A DNA stretch of 64,000 nucleotides, from the NCBI GenBank assembly GCA_000310025.1, contig FN649738.1, positions 1,970,981 to 2,034,980 on the forward strand, read 5' to 3'. Made by a program: the position numbers and the translations under genes. The stretch comes from Ectocarpus siliculosus (Eukaryota; Sar; Phaeophyceae; Ectocarpales; Ectocarpaceae). The notes beneath the pieces are model-generated. The model worked only from the letters and a program-made list of their open reading frames with translations. It had not been told where the DNA came from and did no database searches. This document shows positions 12,497-23,592 of the stretch, piece by piece; position 1 is the stretch's first letter; every line of letters begins with the position of its first letter.

Positions 12497-14103
12497 TCAA
12501 TTCGGCATTGTGTTTCGCGCCACTCGGTCCGCCTCTTCGCGTTTCCTGTCTTTCCTCGACGTCTCGTCCGCCTGCTTTACCCCGCCCGCCCCCGTGGTTG
12601 TTGCCGTGTCCGTGTTGTTGCCGGGCTTCTTGTTTCGTTTGAGTGCTCGTTGTCGGACAGCCTCCTCTTCCTTCTTGTGCCAAGAGGTCATGAACCTCTT
12701 AGCTCCCTGCAGTACCCGTGTATGCCACGGTATCCCCCGGTCCACCTTCGCTGCTTCCATCCAAGTTGTTTCCGGGACTCCCAAGAAGCATGGCTCGGCG
12801 TCCGTAGATCCGTGCTCTGCTTCGAACATCTTGAGGTCGTCCTTCAGGCACATCTGCCAGTTTTGCTCCGGTTTCTCCCCGCCTGGGCCCTCCCACCACC
12901 CTCCGCCCCCCCCCCGATGTTTGCCATCGGGGTTGGGTTTTCGTCGCTTGGCAGCGATGTTTTAAAACAAACCGATCACTTTGTGAGCTCGACAACCAGG
13001 TTACCGCCTTTTTTCTTTTTTTTTTGGCGGTAACCATGAATGGTGGTCGAGCAGATAAATGTTGTTCGGGGTCGAGAACCCTCACTCCGCGCAAAGGGGA
13101 TAATCGCACCACGTTGCGTTAAATTAGTCAAGCACCCTCGAGGCAGTTACACAGTGCTTACAATGTCTCTGGAAGTGAAAGCACCAGAAAATAAATTAAG
13201 TCATCCGTACGCAAGGAAGTAAGCACAAGATGCCGAACACCCATAACAGGATGCAGCGCACCCTTCATGCGACTCGCCGCATACCTCACGGCGCTTCGCG
13301 CTTGGTGATGTGAGAGCCTGGTCCGTTGAGAACCCGGCGTGCTCTGTCCCGGCATTGTAGGGATGCAAGGTCAATGGTCTAACGACTATGGCGTGCACGA
13401 CTATGCGTACACCCCCCCCCCCCAAGCTCGCCAAACATGACCCGTTTCGGGAGTCTGGCTGCCTTGCCAGCGCTCCCGCGACAGCAGGCGCCGTTGCCGA
13501 ATAGTGGTTCCCCGCTCTGGCACCCTACCCTCTTGAGGGCCTGGGCGTAGGAAAGCTGCCGGTAGGTGCCCTTCTTGCGTTGGTATCCGATACCTCGAAG
13601 GAGCAGTCGGTGGTGTCTCGTCCGCAACGTCCGGTTTTGGTCTTGACGTGGGGCCCATGTCATGCAGCCGAACAGCAGTGCCTCCATCGCCTCGGCCTGG
13701 AGCAGGTGAGTCTTGAGTCGGAACGGTGCTCTCGGCCTGTCGAATAGCTCCTGGCCATATCTCCTGACGCATGCCCACGCTGCTCTGCTCCGGTAATTGA
13801 TCTCCCGGGTGAGGTCGCCGTGTTCGTTGACGAGGCCACCCATATACCGGAATTCAGTCGTCCGGGCGTTGCCCTGCTGCCTCGATGATCAGCGGAGGCG
13901 GTGGGGGGGGCGGTGTTGTTGTCTGCTTCTGCGCGCATCAGGAGCGTCTCCGTCTTCTTCTCCGATACCGTCAACCCGAACTCCCCGAACACTTCCACGA
14001 TGACGGTGATCATTCTCGCCAGTCCTTCGGCAGACCTCGATACGACGCCGGCGTCATCGGCGTACAGCATTCATCATACCGCCCTCCGCACGAGGTCAAG
14101 TGG
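12497..14103 (-). pseudogene. Decayed non-LTR retrotransposon (LINE) reverse transcriptase
   Basis: Reading leftwards from about 14103, the frame gives YADDAGVVSRSAEGLARM, the catalytic Y-A-D-D box of reverse transcriptase, then GLTVSEKKTETLLM. A frame change near 13860 leads to MGGLVNEHGDLTREINYRSR, then EAMEALLFGCMTWAPRQDQN and RTRHHRLLLRGIGYQRKKGT, the usual region after the RT palm in such LINEs. The frame breaks in a G run near 13415. After foreign sequence it resumes at about 12905 with MCLKDDLKMFEAEHGS and PWHTRVLQGAKRFMTSWHKK, ending at 12497. Two adjacent stops (TGATGA) precede MLYADD, and the 5' RT fingers and endonuclease are missing. It is dead, 5'-truncated, frameshifted and split by an insertion of about 500 bp. 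Confidence 0.82.
13249..13415 (-). repeat. Inverted repeat pair, left-reading copy
   Basis: Reverse complement of 12300-12466, with mismatches. It lies inside the sequence (about 12905-13415) that splits the LINE pseudogene, so it may mark the insertion or a local inverted duplication. Confidence 0.7.
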
Positions 14104-14257
14104 TGTTTTTATTGCGTCCCCAAAACTGAAAAAAAAAAAATACCCAAAACAAAAACAAACAACACCACCCCAAACCCAATATCCGTCTATTAATCTTCAG
14201 GAAGAACGATCCTGACAGTCCCCCCGCCTTTGTCTAGAAAAAAATGGAATGTAGTTT

Positions 14258-15170
14258 TGGGTCGTTGTTAACGCAACGAAAAAAAAACGCTTGTTTTCAC
14301 GGAACGGTGAAAAGAAGATCCGATTTTTTTTCGCTTGTTCTAATCGCGATGTCATCGCGAAAGGCACGTTTCCTTCCCTGAATACACGTTTTGCTCGACA
14401 CACGACAGGTTGACATGGTATTGCTCACCATAGAGCAGCGGTGAAAGCGCAACAAGCAGCACCCGACACAGAGGACAACACACTTAGAAAGATCCCGTCC
14501 ACCTGGCCTGCTGTTTTCAGTTTTCAGCAACAACAGGCTCAGGGCGGAGTGTCGCCACCTGGGTGTTGCTTGCGATTTCTTCAGTTTGCCAGCTCATTTT
14601 TCACGGTTGCGACTCCCATCTTTGACCACCACCTACCCAAAGGTAGACGAGCTCAACAATCATAGGGCGGCAGCCGCGCCGACGGCCAGCATCATATAGA
14701 TGGCCAATCCGAAAGAATTAGCGTGTCGGAGGCCCTGTTGCTCTACTGCTGCGTGGTGCCGTGGATTGATGTTGATGCGTCCGACCAAAAACGCATCATC
14801 TCGTCGCATTTTTTCCAACGGCATTTTGGTGAGGTGGCACACGTCTCTAACACACTTTATTGAGCAGCATCCAAGTACCCGATACCCACGAAGCAGCACG
14901 GCGCCGGGAGATGGTATCATATAGACAGCCGAACCGAAGGAATCAGCGCGTTGGAGGTCTTGCTGCTGCTGCTGTACTCGTTCTACTGTTTCCGTGTTTG
15001 CTAGGTGTGATTGAAAAAGAAAAACAGCACCAACAGCAGCAGTTGAAGACGAGAGCACCACGCAATGCCTAGTTTTGGGCCAAGAACGGACTGAACGCCG
15101 CTTCTGCCGCTTGTCCATCTCCACAACAGACCTGGACGTGAGTCTGGCAGGTCTTTCTAGCGTTCTCAGT
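14258..15170. repeat. Left arm of a 2-kb palindrome
   Basis: About 913 bp whose reverse complement is found at 15355-16266 with only scattered substitutions. The inner edge is sharp: the left arm ends GCGTTCTCAGT and the right arm begins ACTGAGAACGC. On the - strand a frame of about 160 codons runs from near the centre to 14660 and includes RSVVEMDKRQKRRSVRSWPK and VRDVCHLTKMPLEKMRRDDA. I recognise no protein family. Confidence 0.9.
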
Positions 15171-15354
15171 GATGTTACAGCGCCCGCCGTGCGCTTGTCC
15201 GATGCTTCTGTCAAAAACACGTATTCGTGAAAGTAGCAAGCCCCAAAAAAACCCGGCTCCTTCCTTTCACGCTTTCGGGGAAAAACGCCTCCATATGTGT
15301 TCAAGAAAACACGGTTTTGTTTTTTTTTCGTGTTTTATTGGTCGATAAGAAGTT
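15171..15354. other. 184-bp loop between palindrome arms
   Basis: Unique sequence separating the arms. It contains GTTTTTTTTTCGTG and an AT-rich right half. I see no coding sequence and no smaller inverted repeat worth naming. Confidence 0.7.
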
Positions 15355-16266
15355 ACTGAGAACGCTAGAAAGACCTGCCAGACTCACGTCCAGGTCTGTT
15401 GTGGAGATGGACAAGCGGCAGAAGCGGCGTTCAGTCCGTTCTTGGCCCAAAACTAGGCATTGCGTGGTGCTCTCGTCTTCAACTGCTGCTGTTGGTGCTG
15501 TTTTTCTTTTTCAATCACACCTAGCAAACACGGAAACAGTAGAACGAGTACAGCAGCAGCAGCAAGACCTCCAACGCGCTGATTCCTTCGGTTCGGCTGT
15601 CCATATGATACCATCTCCCGGCGCCGTGCTGCTTCGTGGGTATTGGGTGCTTGGGTGCTGCCCAATAAAGTGTGTTAGAGACGTGTGCCACCTCACCAAA
15701 ATGCCGTTGGAAAAAATGCGACGAGATGATGCGTTTTTGGTCGGACGCATCAACATCAATCCACGGCACCACGCAGCAGTAGAGCAACAGGGCCTCCGAC
15801 ACGCTAATTCTTTCGGATTGGCCATCTATATGATGCTGGCCGTCGGCGCGGCTGCCGCCCTATGATTGTTGAGCTCGTCTACCTTTGGGTAGGTGGTGGT
15901 CAAAGATGGGAGTCGCAACCGTGAAAAATGAGCTGGCAAACTGAAGAAATCGCAAGCAACACCCAGGTGGCGACACTCCGCCCTGAGCCTGTTGTTGCTG
16001 AAAACTGAAAACAGCAGGCCAGGTGGACGGGATCTTTCTAAGTGTGTTGTCCTCTGTGTCCGGTGCTGCTCATTGCGCTTTCACCGCTGCTCTATGGTGA
16101 GCAATACCATGTCAACCTGTCGTGTGTCGAGCAAAACGTGTATTCAGGGAAGGAAACGTGCCTTTCGCGATGACATCGCGATTAGAACAAGCGAAAAAAA
16201 ATCGGATCTTCTTTTCACCGTTCCGTGACAAAAAGCGTTTTTTTTTCGTTGCGTTAACAATAACCC
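15355..16266. repeat. Right arm of a 2-kb palindrome
   Basis: Mirror of 14258-15170. The same frame of about 160 codons runs rightwards to 15865, with a few amino-acid changes (Tyr to His, Arg to Trp, Ser to Pro) against the left arm. The outer edge fades after the shared GTTGCGTTAACAA, at about 16252-16266. Confidence 0.9.
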
Positions 16267-17467
16267 TAAGAACGACCCTTAAAAATAAAACTGGCCGCGC
16301 GTGCTTCAGAAACTTAAAGTTCTCTCTCCAAATTGAGAGAGAGACTCAAAGATATCTTGGTCATGATCGCAAGTAGGGCGAGTACAAGGGCTACAGAACC
16401 GAGCCGGAGGGCCAGGGAAGCTTCTCAAGGCACCCGTCGGGCGAGGAGACAGAACCGTAACCGTTGACGTTCCGAGCGCTGGGCGACAAGCGCGCGCAAG
16501 ACGTCCATGAGAGGACTGAATGAGTACGGTACTACAGGAACAAACCTGTACGCGGGTGGAAACAAGCCTATACGCGGGAAGACTGCAAACACGTCCCACG
16601 GCTCTACAGTACAAAATGTGTGCCCCGTAGGTCACTCTCATATGAATGGCAGATACAGCAGTAATGGCAGCATCTCTCTCGCACTTGGTTCTTGCACACG
16701 CTCGCATCGAAACCGCGCAGTTGACTCAAAGCCCGCCCCGTTCAACATCGCAATGCGTTCGACAAGGGCACAAACACTCTTCTTCAACGCTAACAAAGTG
16801 TGCAGTATGTGCCATCTCACCTATTGTTGCATATTGCCTTTACCAGGCTGTGCTGTCGGAGCGGGCGGATGGGCTGTTGGCTGGTGTGGCCACGCTCCGA
16901 AAGACATGATCAGCAGACAGCGGAGACGCCGATTATGATATATTGCAGAGATCGGGTTTCGTGCGAGAGCGGAGGAATAAGCCATTGGCCAATCAGATCG
17001 CAGCCTGCCCCTGCCCCAAGGCTGCACTTGTTGGCCTGTCCCAGAGTGCTGGAGTCTATCGCAGCCAAGAGGCAAGAGGTATGTCAGGACACCTCACTTG
17101 GTTCTAAGCGGTGGATTACTCGAGCCGCGCACAAGCTTGTGTTTAGATATGCATCCCTCGAGCCTTTGCTGTAGCAAATGATCCTCTCCAGGGGTCCTGT
17201 GAATGGGACCGCTGTGCGTCATGCCCACGTGTCACGATGAATGCCAGACATGTGTGTCCACCAGAAGATCAGCAGCATCACTCGTGTGCGGGTGTGAGCG
17301 TGAAGCGCCGACCCTCGACCGTCGCTGTGCACGCACGCACATAAACTTCTCTTAATCGGATTTTCTTGTTCGAGATATTTATTCGCAACCTTTTCAATCA
17401 AGGCACGCAGGGCACAACTAGCTGTGGGATATCGAGACACAGAGAGCGGCCTTCAAGCACTCTTATC
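16267..17467. other. Spacer before the lipocalin gene
   Basis: No gene is supported. Open frames on both strands are short and lack motifs. The right end should include the lipocalin promoter and 5' leader; I see no clear TATA box near the start codon. Confidence 0.4.
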
Positions 17468-20400
17468 ATGCGGGTGCTTGCGCTTGTGCTTGCCCTTGCC
17501 ACGAGCGGCTTGGCGATCGAGACGGTTCCCGATCTGGACGTCGCTAAATACATCGGTCGGTGGTACCAGGTCCGTTTGAGGGGCAAGTGTGTGTGGGTTC
17601 GAGAGCAGTGTCGTATGCATTATTAAGGTGTGCTGGGATGTCCGATTATTGCAGTTGAACTAAAGGGTAGGCAGCAGTAATGAAGTGCCTGCTGCCTGCC
17701 CTGTGTACGTTTCTTCTTTTGGACCATGCTGTGAAATTAAAACATCCGCTACTGATTCCCGTTCTCTCGTATACCGATATGTACCCCTCTCACAGCTGTA
17801 CGGCAACACCTTCACAGCCAGGATTACGCGGGATGGCACCTGTGTTGCGGCTGATTATGGACTGGTGAGAGAGACAGTCACACAATTCACACTGCTGTGG
17901 GTGCTCGCTGCGTGAGACAATTACACGGTAGACTTGAAGAAGCCTTGACTAGAGCACCACCTCCATATTCTATCGTAGTCTGTAGTCTGCACGTTGTACG
18001 CAGACTGCTGCTGGCGGGCAGATATCATACCGAAGAGAATGGTATGAGGCAGATGTTGCAAGATCACCGTTCATTGTCACATGATGTCATGTAAGCACTT
18101 GTCTAGCACACCAACCCTCCGTCCAACTTAGCCACCTTACCTTTCTGCGTCAATAAATTTACACGGTTCAGCGAAGAGATTCGATGCACACACAGCAGTA
18201 GACTGTACTAAACATATATTGACGAGTGGTATGTCTATGCGTACGTTGTGGCTCATTTCCGTCCTTTCCCTCGTCACCGCGTACTTTGGTGTTGTCCACG
18301 TGTGTTCGTGGTGTTGTCTATATCCTCCAAGCTGCAATTCTCTCGTCTCGGGGAATTGGTTGGAGGGGGCACCTAATCGATCGCCCAGTGTTGGTGCTTT
18401 GAAGAGGGAGGGAAAAGGTACAAAATTATGCATACGAGGTTTTGATGCTCGACGCCGCTTTTGCCTCTCGTACCATGCTTACTCTTTAAGGGGTTATTTG
18501 TTAGACGCCCTTTTCCCCCTCTTGTTTGATTTTTCGAATACACCGCTCTGCAGGACCAAGCCACCGGCAACATCACCGTCATCAACTCCGAACGGATTGG
18601 CGTCCCCACCGGCAGATTGCAAACAATCGAAGGGTACGATATTTTGTTGAAGCTCCTTTCATCCAATCCCATAAGGACATGTGACACGTGCTGTCTTGGG
18701 TTATCACGGCAGAGGGGGGACACGGGCAAGGGAGTTTCCCCTCAAATGGTTCGGGGCTCCAATCGAGTACCGAGTCAGAACTCGTCCAGTTTTGAATGAA
18801 TGCATACGAGAACTGTTCATGTTCCCACGTCAATTTAGGTCCTTGTGGCCATGTCAAAAGGCGAGTGCCTTCCAAGCACGTGTAGATGTTAGTATCTTTC
18901 GTGGGAACGAGACTGGCTTGGCACTATTATCCCGTGGGGTCATCGTCAGGTTAATCAGGCGTACGAGACAAAGCGACATACGTGCAGTAACATTGATCGC
19001 GAGCTGTCTATCCGACTTGAACCCTTTCTCTTCACAATTCTCAGGATATGAGCTGCCCCCCGTATTCCTGCCTTTACCAATGATCACGTTGTTCTAAGGT
19101 TCGCCTACGGAACGGGCCCGTCTAACCCAGGCCAGTTGAAAGTGCACCTTGGAGACGTGCCCGTCGACGGTGATTACTGGGTGGTCGGCCTCGGCCCTGA
19201 CACGTTTGGCCCCGACTCGTTGTATCAGTGGGCTCTCGTCAGTGGACCGTGAGTGGATGAACCGTTCTCGGGTGTCGTGATGTTCCGGATCTTGTCATGC
19301 GCTTCCCACATTTTCGGTCGAAACTCGTTCTCCCCTAACTCCCCTAAAAGTTGCGTGCCATGTTTCGGATCGGTTGTGTCTACGAAAGAGAAGTGAACGC
19401 ACCAAGCCTTGTCACCGTTTTATTCTTTGTTCGAGATCATGCAAAGCAGCCAGGGAAGCATAGGAATTCAGAACGCCTGGCTGTTATTTTAACTCGTGTT
19501 GCATGCACTCTATCATTCAATGCCCCCGACCGATTTTGATTTTTTCCGGCGTCCTCTTCCTGTTCGACACACGTGCCGTATTAATGAGTGCAGGGACGCT
19601 GAATCTCTGTTTGTCCTCGTGCGCGACGTCCGGGAGTTCGAGAAGACATACGCTCGCGATGTACTCGAATTCGTTGCGGAGTTGGGCTTCACGGGAAGGG
19701 ATAAGGAACCTCAACGCGTTATCCAGGAAGGATGCCTGCCCTTCACTCCGTCTTCTGATTCAACCACCACTGCAAATACCCGGAAGGTGAGGAGAGAGTT
19801 ATCGGAGGCACTGAGCAAACTGCCCACGTTACGATATTCCGGCCGCAGTGGGCACCGGCTGCTGCCGTTTGTCTTTCTGGCAAACTGTTCCTCGGCGTGT
19901 TGTGGCTTCTTGTTTCGGCGTGTACCCTCTTGGTCTGTCTAACAACAAATGGAAGAAGCCGCAACCTTATCAACCCCGCTCCACCCTCCCTCCGCTTTGT
20001 TTTTGCCGGATTTTACAGAAGAAGTTGGACTGGGTAGATGTTCTGGAAACGTTGGAAACGTTGGACTGGGATAAGGTAGGAGCCGGATATGCCAGTGATG
20101 AAGACGTCAACGCTGGAAGCTCTTGGACAGACGTCCTGTCGCAAATGCAGTGGGACGAGGAAGAGGGCACGTGGAGCCTCGAGTCGTGGAAGCCTGTTGA
20201 GCCAGTCACAGAGTTGGACATCAATCGCTACTCCGGTCGCTGGTACCAGGTGATGTGAATTACTTTGTTGACTGTTGTTATAGCACTTGTGCACTCCTCA
20301 AACGCGTTTTTTCACGAACCAATTATTCTTGACATGTTGGAGAACGTTGCCCACGGATGAGATTAGAGTAGTCTCGCGCTAAGCTGTCCGACAATCATGG

Positions 20401-23400
20401 CGTTTTTCACTATTCTGCAGAGCTACGCATCGTTTACGGCGGGTACACTGCTCGAGCGCCAGGGGGCATGTGTGACGGCAGACTACGGAGTGAAGGCGGA
20501 CGGTTCTCTTTCCGTGGTGAACACGGCCAGGTAAGCTTGCTGCCAAATTCCGTTCAGCGCTCCGTCACGCACGTCCCCTGTGCATTCACGCACGGTGTTG
20601 CGATATATGTCTTCGACCACGACGTTCTTGTTGGTACTCGCTGTGTTTCCACTTTTGTGACAAGCGCTGCGATTCCCCCCGCTCTGGAGGGGTTTCAAGC
20701 TAGGCAAGCCAACGGCTTGTGTTTGTGCCGATTACCGCGTTGTCGTCGTCTTTCATGTTTCCGCCTGACTTCTATCCAGTACCTCCTTTTTCCGACGCTT
20801 CTTCACAAGTTTGTTTACCCTAAACCAGTCACATAAAATGTGAAGACGACCCAGAGAAAGTCGCGTCACTGACGAAGAGATCAAACTCAGGGCAAGAAAA
20901 GTCCCGAAGAAGGAAATTCAGCCCCTTTCTCCACTATTATAGGAAGCAGAGGTACAAACTACCGCACGATGTTGAGCGTGAATAAGATCTCTTCTCTCTT
21001 CTCATCTCTGCGAAGCTGGATAAAGCTCATCTTCGGGTTTGACCGCCGTACACGCCAACCCCCTCCCCCCACCCATGCTGAACACGTGGGGAAGGCTTTA
21101 CAAAGGCTTTACAATCGATCAAGAACACGACCGTTTTATTCGTGGACACCCATGGTGAAATTGCTTTCTCTGATATCTGTTCTTTTGTTTGTGTACGGTT
21201 CTTGAAAATTGTTTAGAACATTCCTAGATCCGTTCCTCATAATACATGAGTATCTTCTTGTCGGATTATTCTTCCCGTATTGTGCGGGATGATACAGTGT
21301 CCTCACCGCGGCTGGTGAAGACACCCCTCCAAAACACCTCCTTTCCTTCCAATCTCGATTTGAAGGATATTATCTCATACAAGAGGCTAAGACGAGAAGC
21401 CGTGTCCTGGCCATCATATTTAGCATTTTCCACTATAACTGGGAGGTATCTGTCGGGTTTTTTGTCACCATCAAGTCAAACACCCCATGGTTATGCCGTG
21501 GGGGTAGTAGGGCAACCCGTACCGAATCTTCGTCTCGCGAAGTGTGAACCGTACACACGGACCAATGAGGAATACATGCGAAAGAACACAATAATGTGGA
21601 ACTCGAGTCAGGCAGTCAGAACAACCCTGATTTAAGAGGCCTTGTGGACTGACACTGTTTTCGTTCATTTCCAGGACGAACAGCCCGGACGGGGAACTGG
21701 TCGAGATGACCGGCCACGCATATACGAAGGATGCCTCCAAACCGGGACAACTTACCGTGCACTTGGACGGTCTCCCAGTGGATGGGCCTTACTGGGTTTT
21801 GGCTGTCGGTGACGAGCAAGGGGTACGTGCTCCATTTTAATTTTTTTTTGGATGTGCTCTCCGGTGGGCTGTGGATGTGACTGTTTTGACCTGAAACGAC
21901 GTTGGTAGTGGCATGATTTCGTGCATGACTACTTGAGACCTAACCGCCGCCTCTGATTCTCACCATGACCCGCCTTTCCATTTTCGTTCTTCTCTTTGGT
22001 TTCTCACGCACCGCTTGCAGACCGGATCATATCCTTGGGCGATCGTTTCCGACCCGTTTCGAGCCTTCCTGTTCGTGCTCGTGCGCGACACGGCCCAAGA
22101 GGACACGGACCTCGTCGCCAAGTGCAGAGAGCTCGGGTTCACCGCCCCGTGGAACTCCCCGCGCAAGACGGTGCAGGAGGGCTGCACATACACGGAGGTT
22201 TCCCCTGCCGAGGATGTCGCCGAGGATGTCGCCGAAGAGGGCGGAAGTGCTGCGCTCTTGTCTGCGTTGGAGCTCCGTGGTGGAGCGTCGGGGTTGGGGT
22301 TGGGGGGTCCGCTTCACGCCAGCTGCAAGGTAATCGAGCCTCCCCTCGTGCGCGCACTGTGGGCTGAGGGATGATCAGATAAGCATTTGCTTGCTGCATG
22401 CGGGCCCCTCCTCGTCTCGTTTCACTCATTTTTCTGGCTTGTCCTACCTTGCTCATCGGCTATGTATATGCAGATGACGATCGCCTTCCCCAAGAACAGC
22501 TGCTCTGAGGTGGCCGAGGCCATCGTTTCGTCTGCAAAGGACATGATGGGCTTTGAGAACTGCGGCGGGGGTAACAAGTGAGCCTGACTGTCTCACACCT
22601 CAGATTACGTGCGGAGCTCGACGAGCAGAAGACCGTACAAAAGGCCACAAGATCGGTTTCTGAAAAGTATCAGCAATTTTCGGTGCCAACTCACGCTTCC
22701 GTTCGTTCTGTTCGGTTCCAGGTGCGGCTATACGGTGGAAGATGTAGCTGACGGAAATGTCAAGCTTGTCCACGAGACCAGCGTGAAACATTACAAGGAC
22801 GATATAACGTTCACCCTTACTGACAAGGTGTGGACCACGTGATATTTCCGCTTGGCACGTTTTGATTCTGGGGGGTCCTGTTGCCCCGAGGCAGTCAAGA
22901 AGGATAAACACATGCCGCGTCATTTTCAGAGTGTGCAAGGAGTGAACATGGTCGTGTTGGGGTGAACTTCGCTGGTAGTGAATCGGGAAAGGCGTTTCGC
23001 CGCCCCGCAAGGGTACACGAGCAGTGTCACCGTTTGTTTGCCTTGGCAGGGACAAGAACGCCAACAAATCTGTGATCCTGCTCTCACGATGATGACATTT
23101 GAGTTCTCGCCATCGTTTGAAGACTAATTGGGTTTCGTGAGCGCAAGGTTACCTGTTCTACCAATACACCGCGACCTCGTTGTCGATGATGCTGGACTGC
23201 CAAGGAGCAACAACATCCCACCCCACCCCAAACCCACGCGTTCGGCTCGTTACTTGTTATGCAGGGAGGCTCGTGCGAGGCAAAGGCCTTCTCTACCAGG
23301 TGCGTCACAGTCACGCGTGTCGACGACACTGCGAGTTTTGGAATGCCTCCGTCTCTAGTCCCTCCCACCTCCTTAACGCGAGCGATGAACCATGTTGTGA

Positions 23401-23592
23401 AACGAACCCGCCCCAACCCGCCCTTGCCTCTTGCGTCCTTGCAGTCAAACGTGGTACGCTGTCCTTGACAACTCGGTCAACTACTGCAATATCCACAACC
23501 TGGTGGACGCGTGTATGCTACAGTACATAGAGACAGACGTCAGCGATTCGAAGTGCACGCAGTACTCGACGGCTGACTGCGAGCGTTACTGA
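17468..23592 (+). CDS. Secreted tandem lipocalin protein with a C-terminal cysteine-rich domain
   Basis: Thirteen exons close exactly in frame to 594 aa: 17468-17569, 17796-17864, 18554-18633, 19099-19248, 19594-19786, 20019-20249, 20421-20530, 21675-21822, 22021-22329, 22474-22577, 22722-22827, 23265-23299, 23445-23592. Residues 1-17 are a signal peptide. Lipocalin 1 (about 22-185) has YIGRWYQ (the G-x-W motif), GDYWVVGLG, YQWALVSGP and LFVLVRD, the apoD/Blc pattern. A linker rich in W/D/E leads to lipocalin 2 (about 262-410) with YSGRWYQ, CVTADYGVKADGSLSVVN, GPYWVLAVG and FLFVLVRD. Residues about 465-594 form a third domain with at least nine Cys, including YTVEDV, HYKDDITFTLTD, SCEAKAFSTSQTWYAV and NSVNYCNIHNL. 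A phase-0 intron sits directly after RWYQ in both lipocalins, pointing to internal duplication. Ligand is unknown; lipocalins bind small hydrophobic molecules. The export route is inferred from the signal peptide. Confidence 0.85.

Noticed and set aside
14660-15865. Mirrored 212- and 214-codon frames in the palindrome arms as genes
   Set aside because: No known motif, no splice or promoter support; identity reflects the duplicated DNA. Kept only as part of the palindrome.
23049-23125. Lipocalin exon after the acceptor at 23041-23049
   Set aside because: It runs into TAA; skipping to the acceptor at 23264 keeps phase and rebuilds a Cys-containing motif that joins exactly to the last exon.
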